The position numbers were made by a program, and so were the translations under genes. Below, piece after piece: positions 3,792 through 5,149 of a stretch of DNA of 5,149 nt. The notes beneath the pieces were generated by a model, which was not told the origin of the DNA, ran no database searches, and worked only from the letters and a program-made list of their open reading frames with translations. Each line of letters begins with the position of its first letter. Position 1 is the first letter of the stretch. The stretch is taken from positions 1 to 5,149 of the forward strand of contig CBDUUP010000319.1 of NCBI GenBank assembly GCA_965370435.1, written 5' to 3'. This DNA comes from CBDUUP01 sp965370435 (GTDB lineage: Bacteria > Chloroflexota > Anaerolineae > Anaerolineales > UBA11579).

Positions 3792-5149
3792 TCAGTCGAG
3801 GGGGCTTTCTTTTCCCAGGATGAAGAAGAAGGTCGCTCCTTTGTCCACCTCGGCTTCGGTCCAGATGTGGCCGCCGTGGCGGCGGATGATGCGCTGGACG
3901 GTCGCCAGCCCTACGCCGGTGCCTTCGTATTCCTCCTCGCCATGCAGACGCTGGAACACCCCGAAGAGCTTGTCAACGTACTGCATATCAAACCCTATGC
4001 CGTTGTCCCGCACGAAGTAAACACAACCCTCCTCGGTTTGCTCACAGCCGATCTCAATGCGGGCCGATTCCCGGTGGCGGGTGAATTTCAGGGCGTTCTC
4101 GATCAGGTTGAGGAAGACCAGTTTGAGCAGGGCCGGGTCCGCCTGACAGGGGTCCAATTCCCCGATTACAACCTCGACCTGGCGGCCCTCAAATTGGTCT
4201 TGGAGTTCGGCGATGATCTGCTCGACTAGGTCCGCGGGGTCGATGTTTCTTTTCTTGAGCGATTTGCGGCCTAGACGAGAAAAAGCAAGCAAATCCTGGA
4301 TCAATTGGTCCATCTGTTGAGCGTTTTCCCTCACCCTGCTCAAGTACTCCTGGGCTTCGGGAGGAAGCGCGGAAGCGTGCTCTTCGAGCAGGATACGCGA
4401 GAATCCGTCCAGGGCGCGCAGGGGCGCGCGCAGGTCGTGAGAGACTGAATAGCTGAAGGCTTCCAGTTCCTGGTTGGAGGCGAGCAGTTGGGAGGTGCGC
4501 TCGAGCACCCGGCCCTCCATCTCCCGGTATAGCCTGCGGATTTCCTGCTCTGCTTTTTTGCGTTGGGTCACATCACGGGCGATGACTTGAATTGCCTGCA
4601 CCTGGTCTTCCTTCTTCAACAAGGCCAGAAAGACCTCAACCCAAAGGGGTTCACTGTGGGGAGGATATATTTTTAGTTCCAGAGGGCCTAAATCCTGGCC
4701 TCGCAGCACCCGCCAAAAGAGGCGGATGACTTTGGGTAAATCAGCCGCGTTGAGGATACCTATTTTGTCAAAGTGATGCCCAATCACTTCATCTTTGGAC
4801 ATCCCGCTGATCTTCTCGGTGGCTTCATTGATGTCCAGGATAACGCCTTCAGGGCCAATGATGGTGACCGAGTCGGGCGAGGTTTCGAATAGAGTGCGAA
4901 ATTTTTGTTCGCTCTCTTGAAGTTCGGAGAAAAAAGAGGCATTCTCCAGGGCGATGGAGACGTGATTGGCAAAGGCCTCTAATGCCGGGGTGTCCTCCTG
5001 GGTCAAGTTCTCTCCGGCGACGTTCAGCAGGCCGACGACTTTATCTTCCATTTTCAAGGGCGCGTAGATGGCGGGGACGCTTCCCAGGACGTTCAAGATG
5101 CGCCCGAAGAACTGGCGGGAGGGCCGGGGAAGCATCTGCTTGATGATGT
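3792..5149 (-). CDS. Sensor histidine kinase, GAF-PAS-HisKA-HATPase (5' end outside window)
   Basis: A cytoplasmic-type sensor kinase that would autophosphorylate on histidine and pass phosphate to a response regulator. 451 residues are visible and the frame stays open to the window edge, so the true N-terminus is missing. Numbered from the internal ATG at 5135, there is the C-terminal part of a GAF domain (about 1-65, with VPAIYAPL and VVGLLNV), a PAS domain with its C-cap (about 75-192, ending ARDVTQRKKAE), a charged linker likely to be coiled coil (193-225), HisKA with H233 in SVSHDLRAPLRAL, and the ATPase with N box NLIENALKF (343-351), G1 DNGIGFD (377-383), F box LFGVFQRLH (390-398) and G2 GTGVGLATV (405-413). 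All catalytic boxes are intact. The C-terminal half resembles the phytochrome-like kinase subgroup. No receiver domain follows and no regulator gene is seen. The signal is unknown. Confidence 0.93.
   Translation of the reverse strand, partial: IIKQMLPRPSRQFFGRILNVLGSVPAIYAPLKMEDKVVGLLNVAGENLTQEDTPALEAFANHVSIALENASFFSELQESEQKFRTLFETSPDSVTIIGPEGVILDINEATEKISGMSKDEVIGHHFDKIGILNAADLPKVIRLFWRVLRGQDLGPLELKIYPPHSEPLWVEVFLALLKKEDQVQAIQVIARDVTQRKKAEQEIRRLYREMEGRVLERTSQLLASNQELEAFSYSVSHDLRAPLRALDGFSRILLEEHASALPPEAQEYLSRVRENAQQMDQLIQDLLAFSRLGRKSLKKRNIDPADLVEQIIAELQDQFEGRQVEVVIGELDPCQADPALLKLVFLNLIENALKFTRHRESARIEIGCEQTEEGCVYFVRDNGIGFDMQYVDKLFGVFQRLHGEEEYEGTGVGLATVQRIIRRHGGHIWTEAEVDKGATFFFILGKESPLD

Noticed and set aside
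2701..4229. Plus-strand open frames of 125-158 codons opposite ruvB and the kinase (2701-3099, 3364-3741, 3753-4229)
   Set aside because: They mirror conserved coding sequence on the other strand and carry no independent family signature.

Overview
The window looks like a piece of a bacterial chromosome, mostly G+C-rich, with every supported gene on the minus strand. Transcription therefore runs from position 5149 towards 1. In that order the genes are a sensor histidine kinase cut by the window edge (3792-5149), ruvB (2686-3711), a DUF4268/PD-(D/E)XK-like predicted nuclease (1657-2589), a small DUF2905 membrane protein (1420-1647) and queA (312-1334). The last 311 bases hold no convincing gene. 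They carry inverted repeats and degenerate short tandem repeats. The ruvB to queA neighbourhood is familiar from many bacteria (ruvA-ruvB-queA-tgt in Bacillus; DUF2905 beside queA elsewhere). The taxon cannot be fixed from this. High G+C, the GAF-PAS kinase and the repeat-rich intergenic regions would fit an environmental lineage such as Chloroflexota, but that is a weak inference.

The housekeeping part joins Holliday-junction branch migration (RuvB) and tRNA queuosine modification (QueA), with DUF2905 between them. The DUF4268 gene is the odd member. It is visibly more A+T-rich than its flanks: hand counts give 23/60 G+C at 1981-2040 against 45/60 inside ruvB at 3001-3060. It sits between ruvB and DUF2905, a short TCTGCG repeat lies at its upstream border, and its stop codon is fused to the DUF2905 ribosome binding site. 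It reads like acquired DNA that settled into a conserved operon and kept translation coupled.

The intergenic DNA is the most unusual part. Three arrays (177-206, 270-310, 3726-3770) have different core words (CTTGT, CYTGT, AACGTT) but the same rhythm: units alternate at 7 and 8 bases, so they form 15-16 base dimers. One array ends just before the queA stop codon. Another sits directly upstream of a perfect TATAAT only 7 bases before the ruvB ATG, which suggests a leaderless or nearly leaderless ruvB transcript. The queA leader contains several mutually exclusive hairpins that capture or release a strong Shine-Dalgarno, plus a small hairpin between that site and an apparent TTG start. I found no complete, clearly novel multi-gene system. 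The best leads are the 7/8-base repeat family, the queA leader and the inserted nuclease-like gene.
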